From the NCBI GenBank assembly GCA_013391385.1, contig JACBFI010000002.1, forward strand, positions 124,001 through 188,000: a DNA stretch of 64,000 nt. Direction: 5' to 3'. Each line of letters opens with the position of its first letter. Position 1 is the stretch's first letter. Under the pieces are notes generated by a model. That model saw only the letters and a program-made list of their open reading frames with translations. It was not told the origin of the DNA and did not search any database. The position numbers and the translations under genes are program-made. This stretch comes from Sediminibacterium sp. Gen4 (GTDB lineage: Bacteria; Bacteroidota; Bacteroidia; Chitinophagales; Chitinophagaceae). Of this stretch, positions 8,722 to 18,038 are shown in pieces.

Positions 8722-9645
8722 ATGACCAACCCAAAACAAAATAAAGAATTGATCGGTAAAGGACTTCGTTCTTTGTTGCAGAATATTGATGCTGATCTCA
8801 AAACCACCAGCGGTGCTTTGAAAACAGATGTTGTGGAACAGGTAACAACGATCAATAGGATTGCATTGAGTGATATTCAAATCAATCCTAAACAGCCTAG
8901 ACGAGACTTTGATGAGCAGGCTTTGAATGAATTGGCAGAGTCGTTGAAAATTCATGATATCATTCAACCTTTAACTGTATCTAAGTTATCTAGTAATAAA
9001 TACCAATTGATTGCAGGTGAACGTCGTTTCCGGGCTGCAAAAATTGCCGGATTGAAAGATGTTCCCGTGTATATCCGTCAAGCCAATGATCAGCAATTAT
9101 TGGAATTGGCATTGCTGGAAAACTTACAACGTGAGAATCTGAATGCCGTTGAAATAGCATTGAGTTATAAGCGAATGATGGATGAGTTAAACTATACGCA
9201 GGAACAGGTAGCAGAAAGAATGGGAAAAGAAAGAAGTACAGTTACCAACTATATTCGTTTATTAAAATTACCTCCAGACATTCAGCTAGCTGTTCGTAGC
9301 GGACAACTTAGCATGGGGCATGCAAGGGCTTTGATTAATATTGACACCATTGATAAACAACTTTTTGTTTACAAGGAAATTCAACAGAAAGGTCTGAGTG
9401 TTCGACAAACAGAAGAATTGGTCAGAAAAATGTATCAGGCAGAGAAAGCCGATACTGTTAAAATTGCTGCAAAAACCGATCTGCCACCGGCTTACAAAAA
9501 GATTGAGGATAACTTAGCATCTCATTTCGCTACCAAGGTGAAAATGGTTCATAATAAAAAGGGCTATGGCAGTATCACCATCGAGTATTTTTCACTGGAA
9601 GAACTGAATAAAATTCTCGAAGCCATGAATGTAACGGTGAGTTAA
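8722..9645 (+). CDS. parB: Chromosome-partitioning protein ParB (CTPase, parS-binding)
   Basis: 307 residues. An N-terminal tail that would contact ParA (GKGLRSLLQNID) is followed by the ParB N-terminal CTP-binding domain with GERRFRAA at residues 99-106, preceded by IQINPKQPRRDFD and followed by LLENLQRENLNAVE. A helix-turn-helix comes next (YTQEQVAERMGKERSTVTNYIRLLKLP, approx. 155-181), then a C-terminal dimerisation region. It loads on parS as a CTP-dependent clamp and recruits ParA and SMC. I saw no parS-like 16-mer in the window. A DUF5683 gene starts 7 bp downstream. Confidence 0.95.
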   Translation: MTNPKQNKELIGKGLRSLLQNIDADLKTTSGALKTDVVEQVTTINRIALSDIQINPKQPRRDFDEQALNELAESLKIHDIIQPLTVSKLSSNKYQLIAGERRFRAAKIAGLKDVPVYIRQANDQQLLELALLENLQRENLNAVEIALSYKRMMDELNYTQEQVAERMGKERSTVTNYIRLLKLPPDIQLAVRSGQLSMGHARALINIDTIDKQLFVYKEIQQKGLSVRQTEELVRKMYQAEKADTVKIAAKTDLPPAYKKIEDNLASHFATKVKMVHNKKGYGSITIEYFSLEELNKILEAMNVTVS

Positions 9646-9652
9646 TCAATAC

Positions 9653-10318
9653 ATGAGTGTATTTCGTTTATTCATACCACTATTATTCACTTGTTGTACG
9701 GCAACTACTCTTTTAGCACAGTCTGATAAAGAGCAAATGGCTGCTACCCAACTCATCGGGCGGGATACCAGCATTTCTTTAAAAGACAGTACACAAAAAA
9801 TTGCTACTGCAAAAAAACATATTCCCAAAATCGCCACCAGACGCTCATGGTTAATACCGGGCTGGGGACAAGCATACAATAAGCAGTACTGGAAAATACC
9901 GGTTGTATATGGCATTCTAGCCATCCCCACAGTAGCCTATGTGTACAACAACAGTATGTACAAAAAAACAAAGTTTGCTTATGAAGCTTTGTTCAAAGCA
10001 CAATTACCCCCTCCGAATAATGATAGTACTGATTTCCGATTGATTGATCCGCAACTTCGTGGACTCAGTATCTCGTCAGTACAGAGCTATCGAAATACTT
10101 TTCGCCGAGACAGGGATTATTCAATTCTTTGGTTCCTATTGGCATGGGGACTTCAGGTAGCAGATGCTACGGTGTTTGCTCATTTAAAAGAATTCGATGT
10201 GAGTGATGATCTGACCATGCAAATCAGTCCCACTTTTAACCCACAAACAAGAACACCCGGTTTTGGATTGGTGATGAGTCTGAAAAATCCCGACAAAAAG
10301 CCCAAGCAGGTGCGCTAG
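9653..10318 (+). CDS. DUF5683 membrane protein
   Basis: 221 residues. A signal-like N-terminus (MSVFRLFIPLLFTCCTATTLLAQ) is followed by a polar linker and the DUF5683 core: RSWLIPGWGQAYNKQYWKIP, then a hydrophobic segment (VVYGILAIPTVAYVYNN) and a second one (YSILWFLLAWGLQVADATVFAHL). It is probably in the envelope. In many Bacteroidota this gene follows parB and precedes dapB, as here, where it starts 7 bp after parB and likely shares its mRNA. No biochemical function is known to me. Confidence 0.85.
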   Translation: MSVFRLFIPLLFTCCTATTLLAQSDKEQMAATQLIGRDTSISLKDSTQKIATAKKHIPKIATRRSWLIPGWGQAYNKQYWKIPVVYGILAIPTVAYVYNNSMYKKTKFAYEALFKAQLPPPNNDSTDFRLIDPQLRGLSISSVQSYRNTFRRDRDYSILWFLLAWGLQVADATVFAHLKEFDVSDDLTMQISPTFNPQTRTPGFGLVMSLKNPDKKPKQVR

Positions 10319-10384
10319 GATCCGTCTTGATTAAAATTTGTTTCTTCCCGATTTACAAATAAGTTTGCTGCAAAAGCAGAGATC

Positions 10385-11101
10385 ATGAACATTATTCTGG
10401 TAGGGTATGGAAAAATGGGTAAAGCCATTGAAGAAATTGCAGTGAAGAAAGGCCATACCATTTCCTTAAAGATAGACATCAATAATGCCGAAGAATTAAA
10501 TGCCGCCAATGCTGCTAAAGCAGATGTAGCCATTGAATTTACAGGTCCGCATAGTGCTTTTGACAATGTGATGAAATGTCTTGAACTCGGAATACCTGTT
10601 GTTTGTGGTTCTACCGGATGGCTGGAGCGTTATGAAGAAGCCAAAAAATATTGTGAAGCCAATAATGGAACGCTTATCTATGCCAGCAACTACAGTATAG
10701 GAGTGAATTTATTCTTTGAAGTCAACAAGCAACTGGCAAAATTGATGAGTCAACATCCGGATTATCATGTTTTCATGGAAGAGATTCATCATACACAGAA
10801 AAAAGATGCTCCCAGTGGTACAGCTATTACATTGGCTGAGCAAATAATGGAATCCATGCCTCAAAAGAAAAAATGGATCAATGAATTTTCCAATGACCCA
10901 TCCGTTTTGTCTATTGTCTCTGAAAGAATCGATCCTGCACCCGGCACACATAAAATAAAATACAGTTCAGCCATTGATGATATTGAGATCATTCATACCG
11001 CACATAACCGGGCTGGTTTTGCCGGAGGTGCCGTTCTTGCTGCAGAATATGCAGCTGTTAATAAAGGTATTTGGAGTATGAAAGATGTATTGGGACTTTA
11101 A
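10385..11101 (+). CDS. dapB: 4-hydroxy-tetrahydrodipicolinate reductase
   Basis: 238 residues, slightly short for the family but complete. The N-terminal Rossmann motif is VGYGKMGKA (residues 6-14). Catalytic and substrate-binding segments are EEIHHTQKKDAPSGTA (residues 132-147: His135/His136, Lys140 and the DAPSGTA loop) and AHNRAGFAGGAVLAAEY. It reduces 4-hydroxy-tetrahydrodipicolinate in the diaminopimelate/lysine pathway; dapD, a later step, lies at 40319. It is the last gene of the parA-parB-DUF5683 series, 66 bp after DUF5683. Confidence 0.95.
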   Translation: MNIILVGYGKMGKAIEEIAVKKGHTISLKIDINNAEELNAANAAKADVAIEFTGPHSAFDNVMKCLELGIPVVCGSTGWLERYEEAKKYCEANNGTLIYASNYSIGVNLFFEVNKQLAKLMSQHPDYHVFMEEIHHTQKKDAPSGTAITLAEQIMESMPQKKKWINEFSNDPSVLSIVSERIDPAPGTHKIKYSSAIDDIEIIHTAHNRAGFAGGAVLAAEYAAVNKGIWSMKDVLGL

Positions 11102-11189
11102 TCACACCCCCCAATGGTATTAAAAACTACATTCTACTGTTTTTTTTATATTTTGTATCAGGGATAGGACTCCTGTAAAATGGTACCAC

Positions 11190-11600
11190 ATGTTATCTAA
11201 AAAAACACAATACGCGTTTAAAGCCCTTACCTTTATGGCGGAGCGCAAAAAAGAAGGTCCGATTCTGATTGCCGAAATTGCTAGTAAAAAGAAAATCCCT
11301 TTAAAATTTCTTGAAAATATTTTACTAGAGCTGAAAAAAGCCGGGTTATTAGAAAGTAAGAAAGGTAAAGGCGGAGGATACTTTTTTAATATAGAGCCAA
11401 ATAAAATCCCCCTGGCTACAGTTATGCGTTTAATTGAAGGTCCAATAGCCTTACTGCCTTGTGTAAGTCTCAATTTCTATGAAAAATGTCACGACTGCAA
11501 TGAGAGAAAATGTGGTCTGAATAAAGTGATGATTGAAGTTCGTGATAATACCTTGAAAGTATTGGAAAACAAAACTGTTGCCGATCTGGCAGTATTATAA
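11190..11600 (+). CDS. Rrf2-family transcriptional regulator with four cysteines
   Basis: 136 residues. The N-terminal winged helix is typical of Rrf2/IscR/NsrR: LSKKTQYAFKALTFMAE, then IAEIASKKKIPLKFLENILL and the wing KGKGGGYFF. The C-terminal half has cysteines at 91, 100, 103 and 108 (LPCVS; KCHDC; KC), the region where family members bind an Fe-S cluster, though the spacing is not the IscR C-x5-C-x7-C pattern. It is thus a candidate redox, iron or NO sensor. A barrel gene starts 24 bp downstream and is a plausible cotranscribed partner. Confidence 0.88.
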   Translation: MLSKKTQYAFKALTFMAERKKEGPILIAEIASKKKIPLKFLENILLELKKAGLLESKKGKGGGYFFNIEPNKIPLATVMRLIEGPIALLPCVSLNFYEKCHDCNERKCGLNKVMIEVRDNTLKVLENKTVADLAVL

Positions 11601-11624
11601 ACAAACCTCTAAAACAAAACTGAA

Positions 11625-12362
11625 ATGAAAAAATTGCTTTTTTTATTACTGTGTATCCCTTTTATAAGTGAAGCACAGGTTCCTATTCTTAGCGGGAAAA
11701 ATATTTTTAAACTGAATGCAAGTTCATTAGTGGCTAAGAACTTTCATATTACTTATGAGCGCAAATTAACCGGTCGTGTCTCTGCTTCTTTAGGTTTCAG
11801 AACCATGGGAAAAAGTACTGTACCATTTAAAAGTGTACTTGAAAATGTATTTGATGGAACAGATTTTAATATCAATGATTTCAAAATCGGTAATACGGCT
11901 TTCACCCCTGAAGTTCGATTCTATCTTGGCAAAGGCAACTTAAGAGGTTTTTATGTTGCTCCATACATGCGTTTTGCATCTTTTGATATTACTGCACCAA
12001 TAAACTATACCTATAATAGTGGTTCAGGTAGCACAACGGAATCAGCACCAATGTCCGGTAAAATCACATCTACCAGTGGGGGTATTATGTTTGGTACACA
12101 GCATAGAATATTTAAGGTATTGACATTGGATATTTGGATTATTGGTGGACACTACGGAAGTAGTAAGGGTACACTATCTGTTGTAAAAACTTTTGCAACA
12201 CAGCAAGAAAGAGATGCGCTACAACAAGAATTGAACAGTATTGATGCACCTCCTTTTAAATTTAAAAATGCAACCGTAACATCTACGGGTGCTAGCATTC
12301 AATCAGACGGACCATGGGCAGGTATTCGTGGGCTGGGTATTAACCTCGGTTTCAGATTCTAA
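11625..12362 (+). CDS. Outer-membrane beta-barrel protein (DUF3575-like)
   Basis: 245 residues. A signal peptide (MKKLLFLLLCIPFISEAQ) is followed by amphipathic strands such as FHITYERKLTGRVSASLGFR and FYVAPYMRFASF, with the terminal strand GLGINLGFRF ending in Phe. The size fits an 8-10-stranded barrel; assignment to DUF3575 is tentative. It lies 24 bp after the Rrf2 regulator and is followed by a clear terminator, so the two form a small unit. Substrate unknown. Confidence 0.75.
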   Translation: MKKLLFLLLCIPFISEAQVPILSGKNIFKLNASSLVAKNFHITYERKLTGRVSASLGFRTMGKSTVPFKSVLENVFDGTDFNINDFKIGNTAFTPEVRFYLGKGNLRGFYVAPYMRFASFDITAPINYTYNSGSGSTTESAPMSGKITSTSGGIMFGTQHRIFKVLTLDIWIIGGHYGSSKGTLSVVKTFATQQERDALQQELNSIDAPPFKFKNATVTSTGASIQSDGPWAGIRGLGINLGFRF

Positions 12363-12384
12363 AAAAAGTACAGTGTTATAAAAG

Positions 12385-12415
12385 AATAGCCGCAAACTAA
12401 CAAGTTGCGGCTATT
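12385..12415 (+). terminator. Rho-independent terminator after the barrel gene
   Basis: A perfect 11-bp stem aatagccgcaa/ttgcggctatt with a 9-nt loop, followed by TTATTG. It lies 23 bp after the barrel-gene stop codon. Confidence 0.85.
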
Positions 12416-12509
12416 TTATTGTTTACCCCCCGGTAAATGATGAGCATTATTAACCTGCCATCATATTCTATGATACAACTCTACTTAGTTTCGTTGCTTG
12501 ATCCTACAG

Positions 12510-13460
12510 TTATTTTTTGAGATTTTTAAGCATATCCTCCGTCATCTTTGCCAAATCAAATTCAGGTTTCCATCCCCAATCAAGGGTGGCCACACTATCA
12601 TCTATACTCTGAGGCCAGCTATCTGCAATCTGCTGTCTATAATCCGGAGCATAATTCATAGTGAAATCCGGTATATGTTGAACAATTTCAGCACCGATTT
12701 CTTTAGGCGAAAAACTCATTCCAGATAAGTTATAGGATGTTCTGACCGATATTTTTTCTGCAGGCGCTTCCATTAACTCCAATGTAGCCCTGATGGCATC
12801 GGGCATGTACATCATCGGCAAATAAGTGTCTTCCTTGAGAAAGCATTGGTATTTCTTGTGCTCCAATGCTTCATGATAAATTTCAACTGCATAATCTGTA
12901 GTACCACCACCGGGTGCAGATTTATAGCTGATCAAACCGGGGTATCTCAAACTACGTACATCCACCCCATATCGTTGAAAATAATAATTGCACCAGAACT
13001 CACCTGCATACTTACTGATACCATATACCGTTGTGGGTTCAATAATGGTTTGTTGCGGACAATTTTGCTTGGGGGAAGTAGGACCAAATACGGCAATACT
13101 ACTCGGCCAATAGACTTTGGTCAATTTCTCTTCACGCGCAATATCCAGTACATTCAATAAGCCTTGCATGTTGAGGTGCCAGGCCAGATTTGGATTTTTT
13201 TCTCCTGTTGCAGAAAGTATCGCTGCTAATAAATAAATCTGGGTGATATTTTGACGAATCACCTGCACATGCAACATCTCTTTATTCATCACATCCATAC
13301 TCACATACGGACCAGTACCTTCTAATAATGGGTTTTGTTCACGCAGATCTGAAGCGATGACATTATTATTTCCATACAGCTTTCGCAACGCCAATGTCAA
13401 TTCCACCCCAATCTGACCCGAAGCTCCGATGACTAAAATTTTTTCTTTTTGCTGAGACAT
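12510..13460 (-). CDS. NAD-dependent epimerase/dehydratase, L-threonine 3-dehydrogenase-like
   Basis: 316 residues from ATG 13460 (MSQQKEKILVIGASGQIG); the frame extends 17 codons further upstream but that part looks non-coding. An extended SDR: NAD motif GASGQIGVE near the N-terminus, catalytic Ser in YWPSSIAVFGP and YxxxK in YGISKYAGE. The sequence LRYPGLISYKSAPGGGTTDYAVEIY is characteristic of the SDR-type L-threonine 3-dehydrogenase, which oxidises threonine to 2-amino-3-ketobutyrate. No kbl ligase gene is adjacent, so the specific activity is probable rather than certain. It diverges from kdsA across a heptamer-repeat region. Confidence 0.88.
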   Translation of the reverse strand: MSQQKEKILVIGASGQIGVELTLALRKLYGNNNVIASDLREQNPLLEGTGPYVSMDVMNKEMLHVQVIRQNITQIYLLAAILSATGEKNPNLAWHLNMQGLLNVLDIAREEKLTKVYWPSSIAVFGPTSPKQNCPQQTIIEPTTVYGISKYAGEFWCNYYFQRYGVDVRSLRYPGLISYKSAPGGGTTDYAVEIYHEALEHKKYQCFLKEDTYLPMMYMPDAIRATLELMEAPAEKISVRTSYNLSGMSFSPKEIGAEIVQHIPDFTMNYAPDYRQQIADSWPQSIDDSVATLDWGWKPEFDLAKMTEDMLKNLKK

Positions 13461-13504
13461 GCAATCATTTTTTAGAGGAACAAAGAAAGAGAAAAAAGGG
13501 GAAT

Positions 13505-13644
13505 AGTCCATGGTCCATAGTCCATAGCAAATGGTTCATAGCTGATGGCTTATGGTTGATAGGCAATAGTTCCTGACACTGATGATTGCTCAGTTATACC
13601 CCATGGACCATGGACTATAAGCTATGGACTATCGACTACTAACC
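13505..13644. repeat. Heptamer-periodic inverted repeat, site D
   Basis: Left arm 13505-13574: ten 7-mers (agtccat, ggtccat, agcaaat, ggttcat and variants) of the RGYNNAT type. Right arm 13603-13644: six 7-mers of the complementary ATNNRCY type. The 14-mer agtccatggtccat (13505-13518) recurs inverted and perfect at 13603-13616. It occupies the divergent spacer between the SDR gene and kdsA, where promoters must also lie. Confidence 0.85.
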
Positions 13645-13682
13645 CAACAAATCCCTAATTTCGCCATTCAAACAACCGTAAT

Positions 13683-14507
13683 ATGATTCCAGGCTTTTTG
13701 ACAGAGCTTTTTAAGCACCAGCAGTATGATCACAATAACTTTTTTCTGATTGCAGGTCCATGTGTGGTGGAAAGTGAAGAATTGGTGATGGAAATAGGTG
13801 AAAAGGTATCAGGTATTTGTAAGAACCTGGGTATTCCTTATGTGTTCAAAGCAAGTTATAGAAAAGCCAACAGAACCAGTGCCAGTTCGTTTACGGGAAT
13901 CGGCGATGATAATGGTTTATCACTGATTAAAAAAGTGGGCGATACTTATCAACTACCCACTACTTCTGACATTCATGCACACGATGAAGCGGCTATGGCT
14001 GCTCCATATATAGATATACTTCAGATACCGGCTTTCTTATGCCGACAAACAGATTTACTATTAGCTGCCGCTGACACGGGAAAAATCGTCAACGTGAAGA
14101 AAGGACAATTCCTCAGTGGACCTTCCATGAAATTTGCAGTAGACAAAATCAAATTTGCCGGTAATGATAAGATCCTGCTAACCGAACGCGGAACAACTTT
14201 TGGTTATCAGGATTTGGTGGTTGATTACAGAAATATTCCCTGGATGCAAGAACATGGTTGTCCAGTAATTATGGACTGTACCCATTCCTTACAGCAACCC
14301 AACCAAACAACCGGTGTCACCGGTGGCAATCCACAACTGATCGGTACCATTGCAAAAGCCGCAATTGCTGCCGGGGCTGATGGGCTTTTCATAGAAACAC
14401 ATCCCAATCCCGCCATCGCGAAAAGCGATGGTGCTAACATGTTACGACTTGACCTCCTTGAGCCATTGCTACAGGAACTTGTTCGTTTGAAAAAAGCAGT
14501 GGTGTAG
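13683..14507 (+). CDS. kdsA: 3-deoxy-8-phosphooctulonate synthase
   Basis: 274 residues, normal length. It condenses phosphoenolpyruvate and arabinose-5-phosphate to Kdo-8-phosphate for LPS inner core. Motifs: IAGPCVVES near the N-terminus, FKASYRKANRTSASSFTGIG, LTERGTTFGYQDLVVDYRN, PVIMDCTHSLQQPNQTTG and FIETHPNPAIAKSDGANML. The Asn at FKASYRKANRTS (the position occupied by Cys in metal-dependent forms) resembles the metal-independent class, an inference from memory of the family. A heptamer inverted repeat begins within 5 bp of its stop. Confidence 0.95.
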   Translation: MIPGFLTELFKHQQYDHNNFFLIAGPCVVESEELVMEIGEKVSGICKNLGIPYVFKASYRKANRTSASSFTGIGDDNGLSLIKKVGDTYQLPTTSDIHAHDEAAMAAPYIDILQIPAFLCRQTDLLLAAADTGKIVNVKKGQFLSGPSMKFAVDKIKFAGNDKILLTERGTTFGYQDLVVDYRNIPWMQEHGCPVIMDCTHSLQQPNQTTGVTGGNPQLIGTIAKAAIAAGADGLFIETHPNPAIAKSDGANMLRLDLLEPLLQELVRLKKAVV

Positions 14508-14511
14508 GAAG

Positions 14512-14650
14512 AGACAAGAATGAAGAATCAGGGTACAAGAAAGCTTCAAGTTACAGGCAGCAAGCGACAAGCTATAAAAAAACCAACGCTTGATGCTTGT
14601 GGCTTGCAGCTTGTAACTTTCTTGAATCCTGTGTCTTTATTCTTGTGTCT
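14512..14650. repeat. Heptamer-periodic inverted repeat of a second word family, site G
   Basis: Left arm 14512-14572 is built of 7-mers such as caagaat, gaagaat, caagaaa, gcgacaa. Right arm 14595-14650 uses gcttgtg, gcttgca, gcttgta, tgtgtct. The complement of the right arm aligns to the left over most of its length (for example acaagaa and gcaagc shared). It has the same 7-bp step and the same placement just after a stop codon as the other sites, but different words. It lies between convergent kdsA and the PspC gene. Confidence 0.8.
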
Positions 14651-14658
14651 TACCCTAG

Positions 14659-14880
14659 TTACCAATTTCTCAGAGGGTTTCTTCTTCCGGCGAGGATATA
14701 GTTTTTGATATTGATCCAAAAGGCAAGGATCATGTAGATGATGACAGGAGATCCCATGGTTAAGAAAGAGATATAAATAAACCACATCCTGATACGGGAG
14801 CTGGCGATACCTAATTTTTCTCCAATTGCGGTACACACACCAAATGCCCTTACTTCAAGAAATTCTCTGATCTTTTGCAT
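14659..14880 (-). CDS. Small PspC-domain membrane protein
   Basis: 73 residues from ATG 14880 (MQKIREFLEVRAFGVCTAIG). A longer frame exists upstream but this start matches the family. It is one PspC domain: the GVCTAIGEKLGIASSRIRMWFIY core followed by a hydrophobic segment (ISFLTMGSPVIIYMILAFWI) and a short basic tail. PspC proteins are inner-membrane stress-response components; single-domain copies are common in Bacteroidota and their partners are not defined here. It is convergent with kdsA. Confidence 0.85.
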   Translation of the reverse strand: MQKIREFLEVRAFGVCTAIGEKLGIASSRIRMWFIYISFLTMGSPVIIYMILAFWINIKNYILAGRRNPLRNW

Positions 14881-15146
14881 ATATGATAGTTGAATGGGGG
14901 CTTTGTATGGCAAATTATACAAATTTTAGTGAAAAAGGTTTAAGAATATAGCCTGTAGGTCGTAAGTCTGAATGAAACAGTCAAAGGCCATTGATTTCTG
15001 TCTTTGCCCCCACCCTATTTTTCCGTAAATTCGCGCAGATTTTAGTCAACAATACATCTGTTTGAATCAACTTATTCTCTGGAAATTTTCCATAGTGAGT
15101 TTTCAAACTGGATATCAGAAATCATACATCTTTAAATCGTAGACCC

Positions 15147-17414
15147 ATGGCATTTGACATTGAAATGATCAAGAAAGTGTATGCTGAGATGCCTGCCAAG
15201 GTAGATGCTGCACGCAAGGCGCTCGGTCGCCCTTTGACACTGTCTGAGAAAATCCTTTTTGCGCACTTGCACCAGGATCAGCAACTCAGTAATTTTGAAA
15301 GAGGTAAATCCTATGTTGATTTTGCACCAGACCGTGTTGCTATGCAGGATGCTACCGCACAAATGGCGCTCTTGCAGTTCATGCAGGCGGGTCGCCCAAA
15401 AGTAGCGGTTCCTTCAACTGTACACTGTGATCACCTCATTACTGCCAAATTAGAAGCTAAAAAAGATCTGGAAGTAGCCAATGCAGAAAGCAAAGAGGTT
15501 TTTGACTTCCTCGCTTCTGTTTCCAATAAATATGGTATCGGATTCTGGAAACCAGGCGCCGGAATCATTCACCAAGTGGTATTGGAAAATTATGCATTTC
15601 CGGGTGGTATGATGATCGGGACTGATTCTCATACCGTAAATGCCGGTGGTTTGGGCATGATTGCCATCGGTGTGGGTGGTGCTGATGCCTGTGATGTCAT
15701 GGCAGGTTTACCATGGGAATTAAAATGGCCCAAACTGATTGGTGTGAAACTGACTGGTAAATTGAGTGGATGGACAGCCCCTAAAGATGTGATCCTGAAA
15801 GTGGCAGGTATTCTCACCGTTAAAGGTGGAACCGGGGCCATTGTAGAATATTTTGGTGAAGGTGCAACAGCGATGAGCTGCACAGGTAAAGGAACCATCT
15901 GTAATATGGGTGCCGAGATTGGAGCCACTACTTCTACATTCGGTTATGATGATAGTATGAGTCGTTACCTGAAAGCTACCGGTCGCGAAGAAGTAGCTGT
16001 GATGGCAGATGGCGTGAAAACTTATTTAAATGCAGACCCTGAAGTATATGCTTCTCCTGAAAAATATTTTGATCAAGTCATTGAAATCAACCTCAGCGAA
16101 TTGGAACCTCATTTGAATGGTCCATTCACTCCTGATTTAGCTACACCTATTTCTAAAATGAAAGAAATGGCTGCAGCCAACGGATGGCCTACCAAGGTAG
16201 AAGTGGGTTTGATCGGTAGCTGTACCAACAGTTCTTATGAAGATATTAGCCGTGCAGTTAGTCTGGCGCGTCAGGTAAAAGAAAAAGGATTAAAAACAAA
16301 AGCACAGTACACGATTACGCCGGGTAGTGAGCAGGTGCGTTATACGATTGAGCGTGATGGCTTTTTGGATATCTTCTCTGAAATCGGCGCTACTGTTTTC
16401 GCCAATGCTTGTGGACCTTGTATTGGTATGTGGGATCGCGTAGGTGCGGAAAAGGCAGAAAGAAATACCATCGTCCATTCTTTCAACAGAAACTTCGCAA
16501 AGCGTGCTGATGGTAACCCGAACACATTGGCATTTGTTGCTTCACCGGAATTGGTAACCGCACTTGCTATTGCGGGTGATCTTACTTTCAATCCCATCAC
16601 AGACACTTTGACAAATGAAAAAGGTGAACAAGTGAAATTGGATGAACCGAGTGGACAAGAATTGCCGCAACGTGGTTTTGCAGTAGAAGATGCGGGTTAT
16701 CAGGCTCCGGCTGCTGATGGAAGTGGTGTACAAGTGGCTGTAGATCCAGCTTCTAAACGTTTGCAGTTGTTAGATCCTTTTGCGCCTTGGGAAGGAACAG
16801 ATCTGAAAGGATTGAAACTACTTATCAAAGCAAAAGGAAAATGTACAACGGATCATATTTCAATGGCAGGTCCATGGTTGAAATTCCGTGGACACCTTGA
16901 TAATATCAGTAATAACATGCTGATTGGCGCATTGAATTTCTTCAATGAAAAAACAGACCTGGTAAAAAATCAACTCACCGGAGAATATGGTCCTGTACCT
17001 GCTACCCAGCGTGCTTACAAAGCAAAAGGCATTGGATCTATTGTTGTGGGTGATGAGAATTATGGTGAAGGGTCATCAAGAGAGCATGCAGCTATGGAAC
17101 CACGTCATTTAGGTGTTCGTGCGATATTGGTGAAATCATTTGCCCGTATCCATGAAACCAACCTGAAGAAGCAGGGTATGTTGGCACTCACTTTCAATGA
17201 TAAAAATGATTACGATAAGATTCAAGAAGATGATACCATTGATATCGAAGGATTGACAAATTTTGCACCAGGTCAGCCACTTACGATTGTGTTGCATCAT
17301 GCAGATGGGAGCGTTGATAGAATCAGCGTAAACCATACTTACAATCAACAGCAGATTGAATGGTTTAAGGCAGGTGGTGCTTTGAATATCATTCGTAAAC
17401 AAGTAGCAGGATAA
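15147..17414 (+). CDS. Aconitate hydratase
   Basis: 755 residues, the length of the mitochondrial-type aconitase common in Bacteroidota. It interconverts citrate and isocitrate in the TCA cycle in the cytoplasm. The 4Fe-4S ligands are Cys359 ([10 protein letters not shown]), Cys422 and Cys425 ([10 protein letters not shown]). Substrate motifs include [22 protein letters not shown] and, in the swivelling C-terminal domain, [19 protein letters not shown]. The gene stands alone with a 266-bp upstream region and a perfect terminator, so it is probably monocistronic. Confidence 0.96.
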   Translation: MAFDIEMIKKVYAEMPAKVDAARKALGRPLTLSEKILFAHLHQDQQLSNFERGKSYVDFAPDRVAMQDATAQMALLQFMQAGRPKVAVPSTVHCDHLITAKLEAKKDLEVANAESKEVFDFLASVSNKYGIGFWKPGAGIIHQVVLENYAFPGGMMIGTDSHTVNAGGLGMIAIGVGGADACDVMAGLPWELKWPKLIGVKLTGKLSGWTAPKDVILKVAGILTVKGGTGAIVEYFGEGATAMSCTGKGTICNMGAEIGATTSTFGYDDSMSRYLKATGREEVAVMADGVKTYLNADPEVYASPEKYFDQVIEINLSELEPHLNGPFTPDLATPISKMKEMAAANGWPTKVEVGLIGSCTNSSYEDISRAVSLARQVKEKGLKTKAQYTITPGSEQVRYTIERDGFLDIFSEIGATVFANACGPCIGMWDRVGAEKAERNTIVHSFNRNFAKRADGNPNTLAFVASPELVTALAIAGDLTFNPITDTLTNEKGEQVKLDEPSGQELPQRGFAVEDAGYQAPAADGSGVQVAVDPASKRLQLLDPFAPWEGTDLKGLKLLIKAKGKCTTDHISMAGPWLKFRGHLDNISNNMLIGALNFFNEKTDLVKNQLTGEYGPVPATQRAYKAKGIGSIVVGDENYGEGSSREHAAMEPRHLGVRAILVKSFARIHETNLKKQGMLALTFNDKNDYDKIQEDDTIDIEGLTNFAPGQPLTIVLHHADGSVDRISVNHTYNQQQIEWFKAGGALNIIRKQVAG

Positions 17415-17433
17415 TCACTAGGCTATTATATAA

Positions 17434-17465
17434 AAAAAGCTCCGAAAATTTTCGGAGCTTTTTTG
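17434..17465. terminator. Symmetric rho-independent terminator after aconitase
   Basis: A palindrome with core agctccgaaaa/ttttcggagct, flanked by A-run and T-run. It can function on both strands. It lies 20 bp past the aconitase stop and before a minus-strand gene group. Confidence 0.9.
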
Positions 17466-17539
17466 CAACAAATTGGACTAGTATATAACAATACTTACGT
17501 GAGCCTGTTCTTTCATAATTAACGATAATTAGGAAATAA

Positions 17540-18028
17540 TTAAACATCTTGCCAAATATTCAAATAAAATCGTCGATTTATTAATATCATTAATAGGTCT
17601 TTACAAATGATTCTCCTTTGATCGTTATTAAAATTATAGTTATATCGATTTGCAGCTTCCCGAAATACGTTTGAAGTAGACAAATTATTGGTTATTCTCG
17701 AAATGCTATAAAAGAGATTCTCGATCTTTATCCCATCAACAGTATCATCTGAATTATATATTTTATAAAGATGAAGTTGAGATCTAATTTGTTTTAAAAG
17801 ACTTTCTTTAGCATTTTCGATTTTATTTGACTTAATTAATAGCGTGATGGCTTTTATATTAATTGGCTTAACAACTTTAAGTGAAGATATATTTGAGGTA
17901 TCCCATTTTTCAATAATTTCTAATTTTTTCATTAATGGATAACATTTTTTACAAAAGCCTTTGCCTATATGTTTCCATTCTTCTGTACCGCAATGTGTAC
18001 ATTTATCATAATACCTACTCCAATTCAT
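17540..18028 (-). CDS. Uncharacterised protein with N-terminal zinc ribbon
   Basis: 162 residues from ATG 18028 (MNWSRYYDKCTHCGTEEWKH); an earlier ATG at 18085 would overlap the upstream gene by 47 bp, while 18028 leaves a 10-bp gap. The first 30 residues hold two CxxC pairs (KCTHCG and FCKKCY), a probable zinc ribbon. The rest is helical and Lys/Asn/Ile-rich with no family I recognise. It is the last of three closely spaced minus-strand genes in a strikingly AT-rich block, which may be of foreign origin. Confidence 0.65.
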   Translation of the reverse strand: MNWSRYYDKCTHCGTEEWKHIGKGFCKKCYPLMKKLEIIEKWDTSNISSLKVVKPINIKAITLLIKSNKIENAKESLLKQIRSQLHLYKIYNSDDTVDGIKIENLFYSISRITNNLSTSNVFREAANRYNYNFNNDQRRIICKDLLMILINRRFYLNIWQDV

Positions 18029-18038
18029 TATCTCTCTT

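Noticed and set aside
7794-9700. parS site near parAB
   Set aside because: I looked for the 16-mer type TGTTTCACGTGAAACA or close variants here and across the window and saw none.
14546-14836. 96-codon minus-strand frame
   Set aside because: It overlaps the PspC gene in another frame and then runs through repeat G; the PspC frame has clear family similarity.
14950-14975. Possible decayed heptamer array upstream of aconitase
   Set aside because: Only two or three loosely similar 7-mers (agcctgt, aggtcgt) and no partner arm; below the level of the other sites.
15629-15928. 99-codon minus-strand frame within aconitase
   Set aside because: It is a shadow of a strongly conserved gene; composition is Pro/Ala-rich as expected for an antisense frame.
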